Source: Candidatus Omnitrophica bacterium CG11_big_fil_rev_8_21_14_0_20_64_10 (GTDB lineage Bacteria > Omnitrophota > Gorgyraeia > 1-14-0-20-64-10). From it: DNA of 36,733 bases. A program made the position numbers and the translations under genes. Within the stretch, counting starts at the first letter, position 1. Every line of letters starts with the position of its first letter. The DNA lies in NCBI GenBank assembly GCA_002787095.1, contig PCVW01000032.1, positions 12,274-49,006 on the forward strand, written 5' to 3'. Positions 25,309 through 35,139 of this stretch are shown in pieces. The notes beneath the pieces were generated by a model that had not been told where the DNA came from, did no database searches, and saw nothing but the letters and a program-made list of their open reading frames with translations.

Positions 25309-26678
25309 CGGAGCGGCTGGACTTCCGGGGCGGGCCGGTTGAGGTAAAGCGGCAGCTTCTCCCCCGGCACCTGCCAAGTCGTCTGGGTCTTCAGATCAAA
25401 GAGCCACAGGCCGCCGGGGATCTCCACCTGGTAGATGTCGGCCACCTTCGCGGTGGTCTCGGCGAAGAACTGGGCCACATCCTGCTCCCCGGCCTCGACC
25501 GGAGGAGCGGCCGGCCTCTTCCAGAACTGCCACCCAACCTTCCCTTCCGGCGGGACCGCATCCGGCTTGGACTGGGTCCCTTTCTTGCTGACCGGCTCCG
25601 GCTCCGCCTCAGGAAACGGCTCGAAAGCGGAAAGGGCCCTGTCCTTGATTTGGGCCGCCAGGAACTGCTTTAAACTCACCGGTTCCAGATAAAACTTCCC
25701 GGACCATTGTTCGGCCGGTCCCCAGACGGTTCGCAGCCCCTCCGGCAGGGTCCCATCCGGAAGCCACCGGATATCGGCCAGCGCCCCAACCGCCCCCTGG
25801 GTCAAAACCCGTTCCTGACCGAGCCGGTTGACGGTGAAGAGGACCGCCCCCTCCGGCTCCGTCGGGACGAAGACCTGGACCTCATCGGAACCGGTTTGCA
25901 GGACCGGCCAGGTCCCCTCCCCTTCCAGCAGATCCCCGGCCTGAAGCCCCAAATCTTCGGAGGCGGCGAGAATTCGGGCCGAAAGCTGCTGAAAACGCCT
26001 GATGTCCCCCACATAATCCCGCAGCAGCTCGGTGACCGGCCGCCGGTCCCGAAGATCGGCGAGGAAATCCCCCACCGTCTGCCGGGCGGTCTCCTCGGGA
26101 ATCACCCGGACATCCACCCATCTTCGGCTGCCGTATTCCGTGTAGGAGAATTGCTGAGCAAAATAGAGCTTGGTGTCCAGCGCGTAGGTGATATAGATCA
26201 AGTCCCTGCTCACGGCGGAATCTCGAACAATGGCGACGAGAAATTCCACATCGGAATCGCTTGACAGAACAACCCGATGGATCGCCTCGAAAACATGCCG
26301 CAGCCGCTTCAGGTGCTCGCTCTCATCCGCTTGCCGGACATACGGCCGCTCCTTCGGGGCCTTCACAAAGGGACGGTAGGAAAAAAACTGGAGGTGAAGC
26401 TGATCGTCGGAGAAATCCTCCTGGATCAGAAAGGGAGCCGGCTGGGACCCGCTCCCGCTCATCATGCTCAAATCCATCAAAATGCCCGGAATGTCAACCA
26501 GCACGCCGAAGGTATTGCCGGCCTGGGCCGCCTTCGCCTCCAGACCGTATTCCGTTCGGCAAAGCTCCTGGACGGATTCGACCAGCCGCTCCTTAGGATA
26601 GGTCGGAGCCATCGGACTGCAGGCGGAAAGGAGGGCCGCGGCCGTGAGAGCGGAGGCCCAAGCGGAGCGGCGGATCAT
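25305..26678 (-). CDS. Uncharacterised lipoprotein
   Basis: MIRRSAWASALTAAALLSACSPMAPTYPKERLVESVQELC...; lipobox LSAC; 457 aa, no family recognised. Confidence 0.75.
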   Translation of the reverse strand: MIRRSAWASALTAAALLSACSPMAPTYPKERLVESVQELCRTEYGLEAKAAQAGNTFGVLVDIPGILMDLSMMSGSGSQPAPFLIQEDFSDDQLHLQFFSYRPFVKAPKERPYVRQADESEHLKRLRHVFEAIHRVVLSSDSDVEFLVAIVRDSAVSRDLIYITYALDTKLYFAQQFSYTEYGSRRWVDVRVIPEETARQTVGDFLADLRDRRPVTELLRDYVGDIRRFQQLSARILAASEDLGLQAGDLLEGEGTWPVLQTGSDEVQVFVPTEPEGAVLFTVNRLGQERVLTQGAVGALADIRWLPDGTLPEGLRTVWGPAEQWSGKFYLEPVSLKQFLAAQIKDRALSAFEPFPEAEPEPVSKKGTQSKPDAVPPEGKVGWQFWKRPAAPPVEAGEQDVAQFFAETTAKVADIYQVEIPGGLWLFDLKTQTTWQVPGEKLPLYLNRPAPEVQPLR

Positions 26679-26682
26679 CAGA

Positions 26683-28374
26683 TCAATCGGCCGCCTTGGG
26701 ATCGGCCAGCTGCTTGCGGGACTGGCCGAACTCGGCGAAAATCGCCTCGATCTCGTCGTACTCCAGTTCCTCCTTCTTCAGGAGCTCCTGGGCGAACCGG
26801 TCCAGAATTTTCCGCTCGGTCTTCAGCAGCTTCTCCACCTCGGCGGCGCAGTCGGTCAGAATCTTGTTGGTCTCCTGATCCAACTCCCGTTTGGTGTCCT
26901 CCGAGATCATCACCGCCCAGGCCACCCCGTCCTGCCCGGCGGCGCTCATCCAGTCGCCGATGTAGCGGCCCCCCATCCCCAGCCGCCCCACCATCGCCCG
27001 GGCGATCGAGAAGGCGTGCCGGAAATCGGACGCGACCCCGTCGGAGGTGACGCCGAAGACCACCTTCTCCGCGACATAACCGGCCAGGGAGACCTTGATG
27101 TCGGCCAGGAGCCGCTCCCGACTGTGGGTGTGCAGTTCCTCCCGGGCCCGGGGCTGGACCATCCCCAGCGAATCCCGGCGGGCGATGATCGACGCCTTGA
27201 AGACATCGTCAGTCGGGTGGATCAGGTAGGTCGTGACCAGGTGCCCCCCCTCATGGTAGGCAATCAGCTTGCGCTCCCCCTCGGTCATCGACTTGCGGTG
27301 CTTGACTCCCAGCTCGATCCGGTCCATCGCCTCGGAGAGGTCCTTGTAGGCAATCACATCCCGGCCGTTCCGGGTGGCGATCAGCGCCCCCTCCTTGACG
27401 ATGTTCTCGATGTCGGCCGGCGACTTGTAGACCGACCAGCGGGCCAACCGCCCCACATCGATGTCCGGTTCCGCCTTGACCTTGCTCAGGTAGTACTCGA
27501 AGACCTCCTTGCGCCCCTCCAGGTTCGGGCGATCCACATAGATCTTCCGGTCGAAGCGGCCGGGCCGCAGCAGCGCCACATCCAGCGAGGATTCCGGCGC
27601 GTTGGTGGCGCCGATCACAACGACATTGGCATCGGTGTCCTGAATCCCGTCCATCTCCACCAGGAGGGAGTTCAGGGTGGAGTTGGTCTCGATACTCCCC
27701 CCCCAGCCAAAGGTCCGGTTCCGGCCGATCGCGTCCACCTCGTCAATGAAGATGATCGCCGCGCCATGGATCTGCGCCAGCCGGCGGGCGTCCCGGAAGA
27801 TCCGCCGCACCCGGGAGGAGCCGACCCCGACGAAGATCTCCACGAAGTCGGAGGCGGCCATCGAGATGAAGGGGACTTTCGCCTCGGTCGCGATCGCCTT
27901 GGCCAGATAGGTCTTGCCGCAGCCGGGCGGCCCCTGCATCAGGAGTCCCCGGATCGCCTTGCCGCCGATCTGCTGGACCCGGCGATGGTCCTTGAGCAGC
28001 TGGACCATCTCTCGGGCCTCCTCCTTGGCCTCGTCAATCCCGATCACATCCTTGAAATGGACATTGATCAGCTCCCCGATGATCTTCTTCTTCTTCTGCC
28101 GGGACATGAGGCCAAACATCAGGGAGACATAAATCAGGGCGGAAATGATGGAACTGATGATGATGATCAGGAACCAGAGCGGCATGAAGGAAAGCTGCTG
28201 CAGGCGGTAGAAGGACTCCATCTGGGAGAGCGCCCAGACCGACACCCCGGCCATTCCAATCACGAAGAAAGCGATCGCGATTTTGACCCAGTTGTCCTCC
28301 AGGAAAAAGAGCGTCCGGCGCACCCAGTAGGGCGAATTTTTCACGAAAGAACGCCAGCCGGTTCCTAGACCCAT
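26683..28374 (-). CDS. FtsH-like membrane AAA+ zinc metalloprotease (peptidase M41) lacking a periplasmic domain
   Basis: Two N-terminal hydrophobic segments, GPPGCGKTYLAKAIATEA, FVEIFVGVGSSRVRRIF, IIFIDEVDAIG, LLRPGRFDRKIYVDRP, AYHEGGH (HExxH), SDGVASDFRHAFSIARAMV. Confidence 0.9.
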   Translation of the reverse strand: MGLGTGWRSFVKNSPYWVRRTLFFLEDNWVKIAIAFFVIGMAGVSVWALSQMESFYRLQQLSFMPLWFLIIIISSIISALIYVSLMFGLMSRQKKKKIIGELINVHFKDVIGIDEAKEEAREMVQLLKDHRRVQQIGGKAIRGLLMQGPPGCGKTYLAKAIATEAKVPFISMAASDFVEIFVGVGSSRVRRIFRDARRLAQIHGAAIIFIDEVDAIGRNRTFGWGGSIETNSTLNSLLVEMDGIQDTDANVVVIGATNAPESSLDVALLRPGRFDRKIYVDRPNLEGRKEVFEYYLSKVKAEPDIDVGRLARWSVYKSPADIENIVKEGALIATRNGRDVIAYKDLSEAMDRIELGVKHRKSMTEGERKLIAYHEGGHLVTTYLIHPTDDVFKASIIARRDSLGMVQPRAREELHTHSRERLLADIKVSLAGYVAEKVVFGVTSDGVASDFRHAFSIARAMVGRLGMGGRYIGDWMSAAGQDGVAWAVMISEDTKRELDQETNKILTDCAAEVEKLLKTERKILDRFAQELLKKEELEYDEIEAIFAEFGQSRKQLADPKAAD

Positions 28375-28410
28375 CGGTTGAATCCCCTTTTGATGTTCGG
28401 TCGGTTTCGG

Positions 28411-29958
28411 TTAAGGTTTGCCTGTCTTGAGGCGCCGCAGGTTGGACTGAATTTTATTTCGCAGAGGGGTTTCCTTCCGCTCCAGTTCCAAAGCCCGTTC
28501 CCATGCCTTCCGCGCGGCCTGCAATCGTCCCAACGACAAGTATACCTGACCCAGGTGTTCGAAGACTTCGGAATCTTCCACCCGCGCGGCGGCCCGTTCG
28601 ATCAGCGCCAGCGCCTCCTCTTTTTTCCCCTGCCGGAAATAGGCCCATCCCAGGGAGTCCAGGTAGGCCCCCTCCTCCGGTTCCTTGGCCAACGCCCGCT
28701 GGATCAGGGCCGCCGCCTCCTCCAGATGAACCCCCCAATCGGCGTAAAGATAGCCCAGCGCATTAAGCAGACGGGGCGCCTCGGGGTGGCGCTTCATTCC
28801 CTCCCGCAGGATTGTCTCCGCCTGGTCAAAATGCCGCTGCCGGTGATGGAGGGAGGCGGCGTACAGAACCGGCAGGAGCGCCTCCGGGTCCGTCTCCATC
28901 CCCTTGAGATAAGCCGCTTGGGCCTGGGCCCACTGGGCGCCGGTCTCATGGGCCAGCCCGATCATCACCCAGAAATCGGTCCCATTCCCTTCCGCCGACT
29001 GCAGCGCCAGTCCCCCTTCCAAGAGACTGAGCGCCTCCCGCCACCGCTCCTGTTCAAGCCAAAGGGAGGCCAGCCGGAGGTAGCTGTTGGGATCGCGGGG
29101 ATAGAACGAGAGGTACTTCTGGAGCCACTGTTCGGCCGTCTTGAGGTCCTTCAATTGATAGGCGATCGAAGCCATGTGGGAAATCAGCACGGCATTGGCC
29201 GGCTCCAGCGTCAACGCCTGCCGGTAGGCGCCCTGGGCAGCCGACAGATCCCCGGCCTGCTCATGACAGGCCCCCAGCGCCAGAAAAACTTCGGGGTTGG
29301 TCAAATCCAGTTCCCCGGCTCGTTTCAGGTGCCGGATCGCCGCCGGCCAATCGGCCGCCTTCGCGTACAGGACCCCGACATTGAAGTGGGCCACCGCGGA
29401 GTCAGGTCGGGACTCCAGCATCTTCTCGTAGATCCCGATCCCCTCCTGAAGCTTCTCCTGCAGCAGGTACAGATCGGCCAAGTGGCTTAAGGCCCCAAGG
29501 TTGCCCGGGTCGGCGGAGAGAACCTTCACATACTGGACGACCGCCTCATCGAACCGCTCCATCGAAGCGTAGAGGACCGCCAACAGGTAGCTGTTCTTGA
29601 TGTCGGCCGGCGCCTGTGCCTCGACCCACTGGAACAGCTCCAGCGCCTTTTCAAGCCGGTCGTTCCGAAGATAGAGGGAACCCAGACGGGTGGCGATCGT
29701 GGTGTTTTCCGGCTGAAGCTTCCGGGCGGTCAGGTATTCCCGCTCGGCGGTGTCGGTCTCTCCCTCGAATTCAGCCACCATCCCGGCCAGGTAATGGGCC
29801 AACCCCTTCTCCTCCTTCTGGTAGGAGGCGCGGGAAGCGGGCGTACCGAACCAGGGGAATTGAAAGCCGGCAGCGGCCTGGGTAACGGAAGCCGGGTCCT
29901 GCCGGCCGCAGCCGGAGAGGATGATGAGCAGCGTGAGTCCCAGCAGCAGCCGGGTCAC
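28411..29958 (-). CDS. TPR-repeat lipoprotein (GTG start)
   Basis: MTRLLLGLTLLIILSGCGRQDPASV (lipobox LSGC) followed by many TPR units, e.g. AVAHFNVGVLYAKAADWPAAIRHLKRAGELDLTNPEVFLALGACHEQAGDLSAAQGAYRQALTLEP. Confidence 0.9.
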   Translation of the reverse strand: MTRLLLGLTLLIILSGCGRQDPASVTQAAAGFQFPWFGTPASRASYQKEEKGLAHYLAGMVAEFEGETDTAEREYLTARKLQPENTTIATRLGSLYLRNDRLEKALELFQWVEAQAPADIKNSYLLAVLYASMERFDEAVVQYVKVLSADPGNLGALSHLADLYLLQEKLQEGIGIYEKMLESRPDSAVAHFNVGVLYAKAADWPAAIRHLKRAGELDLTNPEVFLALGACHEQAGDLSAAQGAYRQALTLEPANAVLISHMASIAYQLKDLKTAEQWLQKYLSFYPRDPNSYLRLASLWLEQERWREALSLLEGGLALQSAEGNGTDFWVMIGLAHETGAQWAQAQAAYLKGMETDPEALLPVLYAASLHHRQRHFDQAETILREGMKRHPEAPRLLNALGYLYADWGVHLEEAAALIQRALAKEPEEGAYLDSLGWAYFRQGKKEEALALIERAAARVEDSEVFEHLGQVYLSLGRLQAARKAWERALELERKETPLRNKIQSNLRRLKTGKP

Positions 29959-29962
29959 GGCG

Positions 29963-30052
29963 TCACTTCTTCTTGTGTCGGTCCCGCCGCAGGCGCTTCT
30001 TGCGCTTGTGCTTCGACATCTTTTTGCGGCGCTTTTTCTTGAGGTTGGGCAT
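29963..30052 (-). CDS. 29-aa AURKAIP1/COX24-domain (bS22-like) ribosomal small protein
   Basis: MPNLKKKRRKKMSKHKRKKRLRRDRHKKK, encoded between hisG and the TPR gene; below the ORF-track length cut-off. Confidence 0.85.
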   Translation of the reverse strand: MPNLKKKRRKKMSKHKRKKRLRRDRHKKK

Positions 30053-30055
30053 CGG

Positions 30056-30928
30056 TCAGTAGATGATCTTATTCAACGAATACTCAATGAGTCCTTCGGC
30101 GCCGGCCTTCTTGAGCTCCGGGATCAGCACCCGGACCGCCTTCTCCTCCAGCACCGTCTCCACCGCGTACCAGCTCGCGGTGCTCAGCTCCGAGACGGTC
30201 GGTTTCCGAATGGCCGGCAACAGCGTCAGCACCTTCTTTAAATTCTTCTTGGAGACATTCATCTTGAGGACCACCATCGAGCGGGCCGAGATCGCCCCCT
30301 TGATCAGGGTGGCCACCGACTCCAGCTTCTTCTTCTTCCAGGGATCCTTCCAGGCCGCCTTGTTGGCAATCAGCTGGGTCGTGGAAGTGCAGATGGTATC
30401 CACAATCCTCAGCTTGTTCGCCCGCAGCGAGGCGCCGGTCTCGGTCAGTTCCACGATCGCGTCCACCAGGTTAGTCGCCACCTTCGCCTCGGTGGCCCCC
30501 CAGGAGTACTCCACATCGGCGTTGACCCGATGTCCCTTGAGGTACCCCTTCGTGACGCTGACCAGCTCGGTCGCGATCCGCTTGCCGCTTAAGTCCTTCG
30601 GGCGGGTGATCTTGGAGTCCACCGGAACCGCCAGAACCCACCGGACCGGGTTGAGCCCCTGTTTGGCGTAGGTCAGGTCGGCCACCTTAACCACATCGGA
30701 CCCGTTCTCCATGATCCAGTCCTGCCCGGTGATCCCCCCATCCAGAGCGCCGGCCTCCACATAGCGGGACATCTCCTGCGCCCGGAGGAGAATGATCTCC
30801 AGCTCCTCATCGTCAATCATGGGGAAATAGGAGCGGGCGGACGAAGTGATCCGGAATCCCGCCTGCTTGAACAACTCGAAGGTGGATTCCTGCAAACTCC
30901 CCTTGGGCAATCCCAATTTGCAACGCAT
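30056..30928 (-). CDS. hisG: ATP phosphoribosyltransferase, long form
   Basis: [25 protein letters not shown]...[20 protein letters not shown]...[25 protein letters not shown]...; C-terminal regulatory domain. Confidence 0.95.
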   Translation of the reverse strand: MRCKLGLPKGSLQESTFELFKQAGFRITSSARSYFPMIDDEELEIILLRAQEMSRYVEAGALDGGITGQDWIMENGSDVVKVADLTYAKQGLNPVRWVLAVPVDSKITRPKDLSGKRIATELVSVTKGYLKGHRVNADVEYSWGATEAKVATNLVDAIVELTETGASLRANKLRIVDTICTSTTQLIANKAAWKDPWKKKKLESVATLIKGAISARSMVVLKMNVSKKNLKKVLTLLPAIRKPTVSELSTASWYAVETVLEEKAVRVLIPELKKAGAEGLIEYSLNKIIY

Positions 30929-31139
30929 GATCCGGCCTCCTGTTGGAGCAAAAGATGGGCAAAGAAAGGGTAATTATAAGGGCAAGCCTGTAGGAAGTCA
31001 ATTCAAGGAAACCGGTTTTGAAGCCGTCCCAAAAAATTAAAATAGACATTCATATTAAAATATTCGTTATAGCTAACTTATCAAATTGTAAATCCTTCCG
31101 ATCCGGGAACGACGCTTCCCTTCCCCGAAGGAAGTCTGA

Positions 31140-31145
31140 TACAAT
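31140..31145 (+). promoter_or_regulatory. -10-like TACAAT 9 nt upstream of ATG
   Basis: GATACAATACCTCCCCTATG read directly; no SD. Confidence 0.45.
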
Positions 31146-31154
31146 ACCTCCCCT

Positions 31155-31913
31155 ATGCTCAAGTGGCTTCGAAAGAACATCGCCCTGGTCGGCGGAATCC
31201 TGGTGGGGGTCTTCATCATCTGGACCGTCGGGACCGCCCTCACCATGCAGGCCGGTTCCCCCAAATCAGCCGGGCAGTTGTTCGGAAGACCGGTCGCTCT
31301 GCAGGACTTCGTCAAGGCGCTGGAGGCGGCCCGGATGGAGGGGATGCTCCGCTACGGAGACCGCTACCGCCAGTTCCTCCCCGATCAGGTCCTGCAAAAC
31401 CAAGCCTGGGAACGGCTGATCCTGCTTCATGAAGCCAAGAAACAAAGGATCCGGGTCTCCGACCGGGAAGTGGTGGAGCGGGTCCAACAGCTCTTCGGCG
31501 GAGCCGAAGGGTTCCGGCCGGAGATCTACAAGCAGATCGTCCAGGGGAACATGGGGATCACCCCCCGCGCCTTCGAGGAACAGCAGCGGGAGAGCCTGAT
31601 GATCGCCAAGCTGATCGAGCAGGCGCTGGGGGCCGAGCCGGAGGTGACGGAAACGGAGATCCTGGCGCTGCACGCGGAACGACTTAAGAGCGCCGAGGAG
31701 AAAGAGAAACAATCGGAGCTGACCGACGAACGGCGGCAAAACCTCATCCAGGAGATCCGGCTCAAGAAGCGGCTGGAGGCCTACCAGCGCTGGCATGCCG
31801 AACTGCTTGAGCGCGCCGGCGTCCGGCAGACCCTCCCGGCGGAAACCCCGGCTCCCCAAGCGACCGATGTCCTCCCGTCGGAAACGCCCCCGCAGACGGA
31901 CACCCCCTCCTGA
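31155..31913 (+). CDS. Membrane-anchored SurA/PpiD N-terminal-like protein, no PPIase domain seen
   Basis: MLKWLRKNIALVGGILVGVFIIWTVGTALT anchor; GRPVALQDFVKALEAARMEGMLRYGD...LPDQVLQNQAWERLILLHEAKKQRIRVSDREVVERVQQLFGGAEGF chaperone-like helices. Confidence 0.75.
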   Translation: MLKWLRKNIALVGGILVGVFIIWTVGTALTMQAGSPKSAGQLFGRPVALQDFVKALEAARMEGMLRYGDRYRQFLPDQVLQNQAWERLILLHEAKKQRIRVSDREVVERVQQLFGGAEGFRPEIYKQIVQGNMGITPRAFEEQQRESLMIAKLIEQALGAEPEVTETEILALHAERLKSAEEKEKQSELTDERRQNLIQEIRLKKRLEAYQRWHAELLERAGVRQTLPAETPAPQATDVLPSETPPQTDTPS

Positions 31914-32499
31914 TCGTCCGCTGAGCGGCCGGCTGATCCTGGCCTCCGCCTCCCCCCGACGCCGTTCCCTGCTGAGAGAAGCGGGATTCCATTTCATCGT
32001 CGTCCCCAGCCGGATTCCGGAACGGCTCCCGGCCGGCCGACCGCCGGTCGAGCAGGCCCGGCAATTGGCCCTCCGGAAAGCCCGGGCGATCGCCCGTCGG
32101 GTCGAAAGCGGTTGGGTTCTGGGAGCCGACACCATCGTCGTCGCCGGCCGGCGACGCCTCGGAAAACCGGCTTCCCTCCAGGCGGCCTGCCGGATGCTCC
32201 AGGCCCTGCAAGGGACCCGCCACAAGGTAATCACCGGGGTGGCCCTGGTCCAGGCCCCCGGTCGCCGGTACCTCCTTCGGCATGCGGTCAGTTTCGTGAC
32301 GATGCGGCCCCTCTCCGCCGGCCAAGTCCGGCGACTTGCCCGAAAACATGCCGACAAGGCCGGCGCCTACGCGGTGCAGGACCGGCGGGACCCGGTGGTC
32401 CGGAAGGTAGAGGGATCGACCACGAATGTGGTGGGGCTGCCGATGGAGATCGTCCGCCCCCTGCTTCGGAAACTGGGGGCCGACAGAAGGACTACTTGA
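31867..32499 (+). CDS. maf: Maf-like nucleoside triphosphate pyrophosphatase
   Basis: [93 protein letters not shown]. Confidence 0.93.
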   Translation: MSSRRKRPRRRTPPPDRPLSGRLILASASPRRRSLLREAGFHFIVVPSRIPERLPAGRPPVEQARQLALRKARAIARRVESGWVLGADTIVVAGRRRLGKPASLQAACRMLQALQGTRHKVITGVALVQAPGRRYLLRHAVSFVTMRPLSAGQVRRLARKHADKAGAYAVQDRRDPVVRKVEGSTTNVVGLPMEIVRPLLRKLGADRRTT

Positions 32500-32959
32500 T
32501 CTTGCCGCGGGCGTCGAGGATGTCCCGCAGTTCCTTCATGAACTGATTGATGTCCTTGAAGGAGCGATAGACCGAGGCGAACCGGACATAGGCCACCTCG
32601 TCGAGGTCATGGAGACGGATCATCACCCGTTCCCCCACCTTCGTCGAGGGGATCTCCCGCTCCTCGGCCCGCATCAGGTCCCGTTCGACCGCCTCGATCA
32701 GCCCTTCGATCCGCTCCATCGGGACCGGCCGCTTCTCACAGGCCTTGATCAGGCCGCCCAGGATCTTCTTGCGGTCGAACGGCTCCCGGCGGCCGTCCCG
32801 CTTGATCACCAGCAGCGGCACCTCTTCGAGCCGCTCATAGGTGGTGTAGCGCTGGCGGCATTTCTCGCACTCGCGGCGGCGGCGGATCGCCGAGCCCTCG
32901 AGCGCCTCGCGGGAGTCCATGACCTTGTCCTGGTTCTTCCCGCAGAAGGGACAGCGCAT
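32492..32959 (-). CDS. nrdR: Transcriptional repressor NrdR
   Basis: [49 protein letters not shown]-cone [29 protein letters not shown]. Confidence 0.97.
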   Translation of the reverse strand: MRCPFCGKNQDKVMDSREALEGSAIRRRRECEKCRQRYTTYERLEEVPLLVIKRDGRREPFDRKKILGGLIKACEKRPVPMERIEGLIEAVERDLMRAEEREIPSTKVGERVMIRLHDLDEVAYVRFASVYRSFKDINQFMKELRDILDARGKIK

Positions 32960-34209
32960 TACGGCTTGAGCTCCGGATAGAGGGGGAAACGCTCGGTCAG
33001 CGCCCGCACCTGACCGCCCACCCGGGCCGCGGTCTTCTCATCGGTGATGTTCGAGAGGACCTCATGAATGAAGCCGACGATCTGCTTCATCTCTCCTTCC
33101 TTCATACCGCGGGTCGTGACCGCCGGGGTCCCGATCCGGATGCCGCCGGCCTGCATCGGCGGGTTCGGATCGAACGGGATCGCGTTCTTGTTGACCGTGA
33201 TCCGGGCCCGGTCCAGCGCGGCGGAAGCCTCCTTGCCAGTCAACTTCCGAACGGTCAGGTCGGCCAGGACCAGATGGTTGTCGGTCCCGCCGGAGACGAT
33301 CCGCCAGCCATGCTCCGCCAGCGCCGCCCCGATCGCCCGGGCGTTGGCGACCACCTGCCTCTGGTAGCTCTTGAAGGCCGGCGTCATCGCCTCCTTGAGC
33401 GCCACCGCCTTGGCGGCGATCACATGCATCAGCGGCCCTCCCTGCGTGCCGGGGAAGATCTGCGCGTTGATCTTTTTCCTGAATTCCTCCCGGCAGAGGA
33501 TCAGCCCGCCCCGGGGGCCCCGCAGCGTCTTGTGGGTGGTCGTCGTCACGAACTCGGCGTACGGCACCGGGTTGGGATGGACGCCGGCGGCCACCAGCCC
33601 CGCGAAGTGGGCCATGTCCACCACCAGCATCGCCCCGACCGAATCGGCGATCTGCCGGAACCGCTTGAAGTCCAGCTCCCGGGGATAGGCGGAGTAGCCG
33701 GCCATGATCAGCTTGGGCTTCCGTTCCTTGGCGAGCGCCGCCAAAGCGTCGTAATCGATCCGCTCATCCTGCTTGCTCACCCCGTAAGGGATGATCTGGA
33801 AGAGGCGGCCCGAAACATTCTTCGGGTGGCCGTGGGTCAGGTGCCCCCCGCAGGCCAGGTCCATCGCCATGATCTTGTCTCCCGGCTCCAACACCGCCAG
33901 GTAGACCGCGATGTTCGCCTGGGAGCCGGAGTGGGGCTGCACATTCGCGTGCTCGGCGCCGAAGAGGGCCTTGGCCCGGTCGATCGCCAGTTGTTCGGCC
34001 TGGTCCACATGTTCACAGCCGCCGTACCAGCGGGCGGCCGGATACCCCTCGGCGTACTTGTTGGTCATCACCGAGCCGGTCGCCTCCATCACGGCCAGCG
34101 AGGTAAAGTTTTCGCTGGCGATCAGTTCGAGGTTCCCCTCCTGGCGGCGGATCTCCTCGGTGATCGCGTTGTAGATCTCCGGATCGGCCTTCCTCAGATG
34201 GTCAAACAT
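32959..34209 (-). CDS. glyA: Serine hydroxymethyltransferase
   Basis: [52 protein letters not shown]...; [17 protein letters not shown]. Confidence 0.98.
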   Translation of the reverse strand: MFDHLRKADPEIYNAITEEIRRQEGNLELIASENFTSLAVMEATGSVMTNKYAEGYPAARWYGGCEHVDQAEQLAIDRAKALFGAEHANVQPHSGSQANIAVYLAVLEPGDKIMAMDLACGGHLTHGHPKNVSGRLFQIIPYGVSKQDERIDYDALAALAKERKPKLIMAGYSAYPRELDFKRFRQIADSVGAMLVVDMAHFAGLVAAGVHPNPVPYAEFVTTTTHKTLRGPRGGLILCREEFRKKINAQIFPGTQGGPLMHVIAAKAVALKEAMTPAFKSYQRQVVANARAIGAALAEHGWRIVSGGTDNHLVLADLTVRKLTGKEASAALDRARITVNKNAIPFDPNPPMQAGGIRIGTPAVTTRGMKEGEMKQIVGFIHEVLSNITDEKTAARVGGQVRALTERFPLYPELKP

Positions 34210-34675
34210 GCGCGCGAAGCTTCCTTTCGATTTTTTCGATCAACCGGAGCCGGCGGGCATGGCGTCCCCCGGCGAAATCGGCGTTCAGCCAGGCCGTCAG
34301 AATGGCCCGGGCCCGCCGGAAGTCCAAACCCTCGGCCCCCAGCACCAGCACATTGGCGTCGTTGTGTTCCCGGGCATGCCGAGCCAATTTGGCGGAGGAA
34401 GCGACGACCGCCCGGACGCCGGGAAAGCGGTTGGCGGCGATCCCCATTCCCCCGCCCGACTTGCAGAGGAGCAGCCCCCGCTGCGCCCGACCGAGCGCCA
34501 CCGCCCGGGCCACCCGTTCGGCGTAAAGCGGATAATCACAGGGGGCGGAGGAGCGGCAGCCCAGGTCCCGCGGCTGCCAGCCGGCCTGGCGAAGCACCGG
34601 CAGCAGGCGGCGCTTGAGAAGATAGCCGCCGTGATCGGCGCCCACCGCGATCCGGCAGGAAAGATTCGTCCCCAT
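34202..34675 (-). CDS. rpiB: Ribose-5-phosphate isomerase B
   Basis: [32 protein letters not shown]...[16 protein letters not shown]...[47 protein letters not shown]. Confidence 0.92.
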   Translation of the reverse strand: MGTNLSCRIAVGADHGGYLLKRRLLPVLRQAGWQPRDLGCRSSAPCDYPLYAERVARAVALGRAQRGLLLCKSGGGMGIAANRFPGVRAVVASSAKLARHAREHNDANVLVLGAEGLDFRRARAILTAWLNADFAGGRHARRLRLIEKIERKLRAHV

Positions 34676-35139
34676 CAGCTCTTCATCACCTGTTGGACGA
34701 TCCGCTCCACCCCATCCCGGATCATCAACAGGCAGGCCTCGTACACCTCCTTGGGCCGGCCGATCGGATCGGGGACATCGGGGCTCCCATTGGAGCCGGA
34801 CTTGCCGTAGGTCCGAAGCAGGTGGACCTTTGACTCCGCCTCCGGAACCGCCAAGAGGATCATCTCCCGGTGCCCCGCTTCCATGCAGAAAACCGCGTCG
34901 GCATGCTCGATCAGAGTGGTGTCCACCTGCTTGCCGCGGTGCTTGGAGACATCGATCCCGACCGCCTTCATCACCTCGATCGTCTCCCCGGTCGGAGGAA
35001 GCCCGACGGCGGCGGCGGTGCCGGCCGACATCACCCGGACATCGGAGCGGCCCGCCTTCTCCAGCAGATAACGGGCCAACCCCTCGGCCATGACCGAGCG
35101 GCAGCTGTTTCCGGTGCAGATAAAAAGAATCTTCTTCAT
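34675..35139 (-). CDS. Low-molecular-weight protein-tyrosine phosphatase family protein
   Basis: ILFICTGNSCRSVMAEGLARYLL (CX5R loop); VPDPIGRPKEVYEACLLMI; ATGA overlap with rpiB. Confidence 0.9.
   Translation of the reverse strand: MKKILFICTGNSCRSVMAEGLARYLLEKAGRSDVRVMSAGTAAAVGLPPTGETIEVMKAVGIDVSKHRGKQVDTTLIEHADAVFCMEAGHREMILLAVPEAESKVHLLRTYGKSGSNGSPDVPDPIGRPKEVYEACLLMIRDGVERIVQQVMKS

Noticed and set aside
34202-34675. rpiB active-site loop variant (CKSGGG instead of CGTGIG)
   Set aside because: The catalytic Cys is retained and loop variation is plausible natural diversity; not enough to claim altered function.
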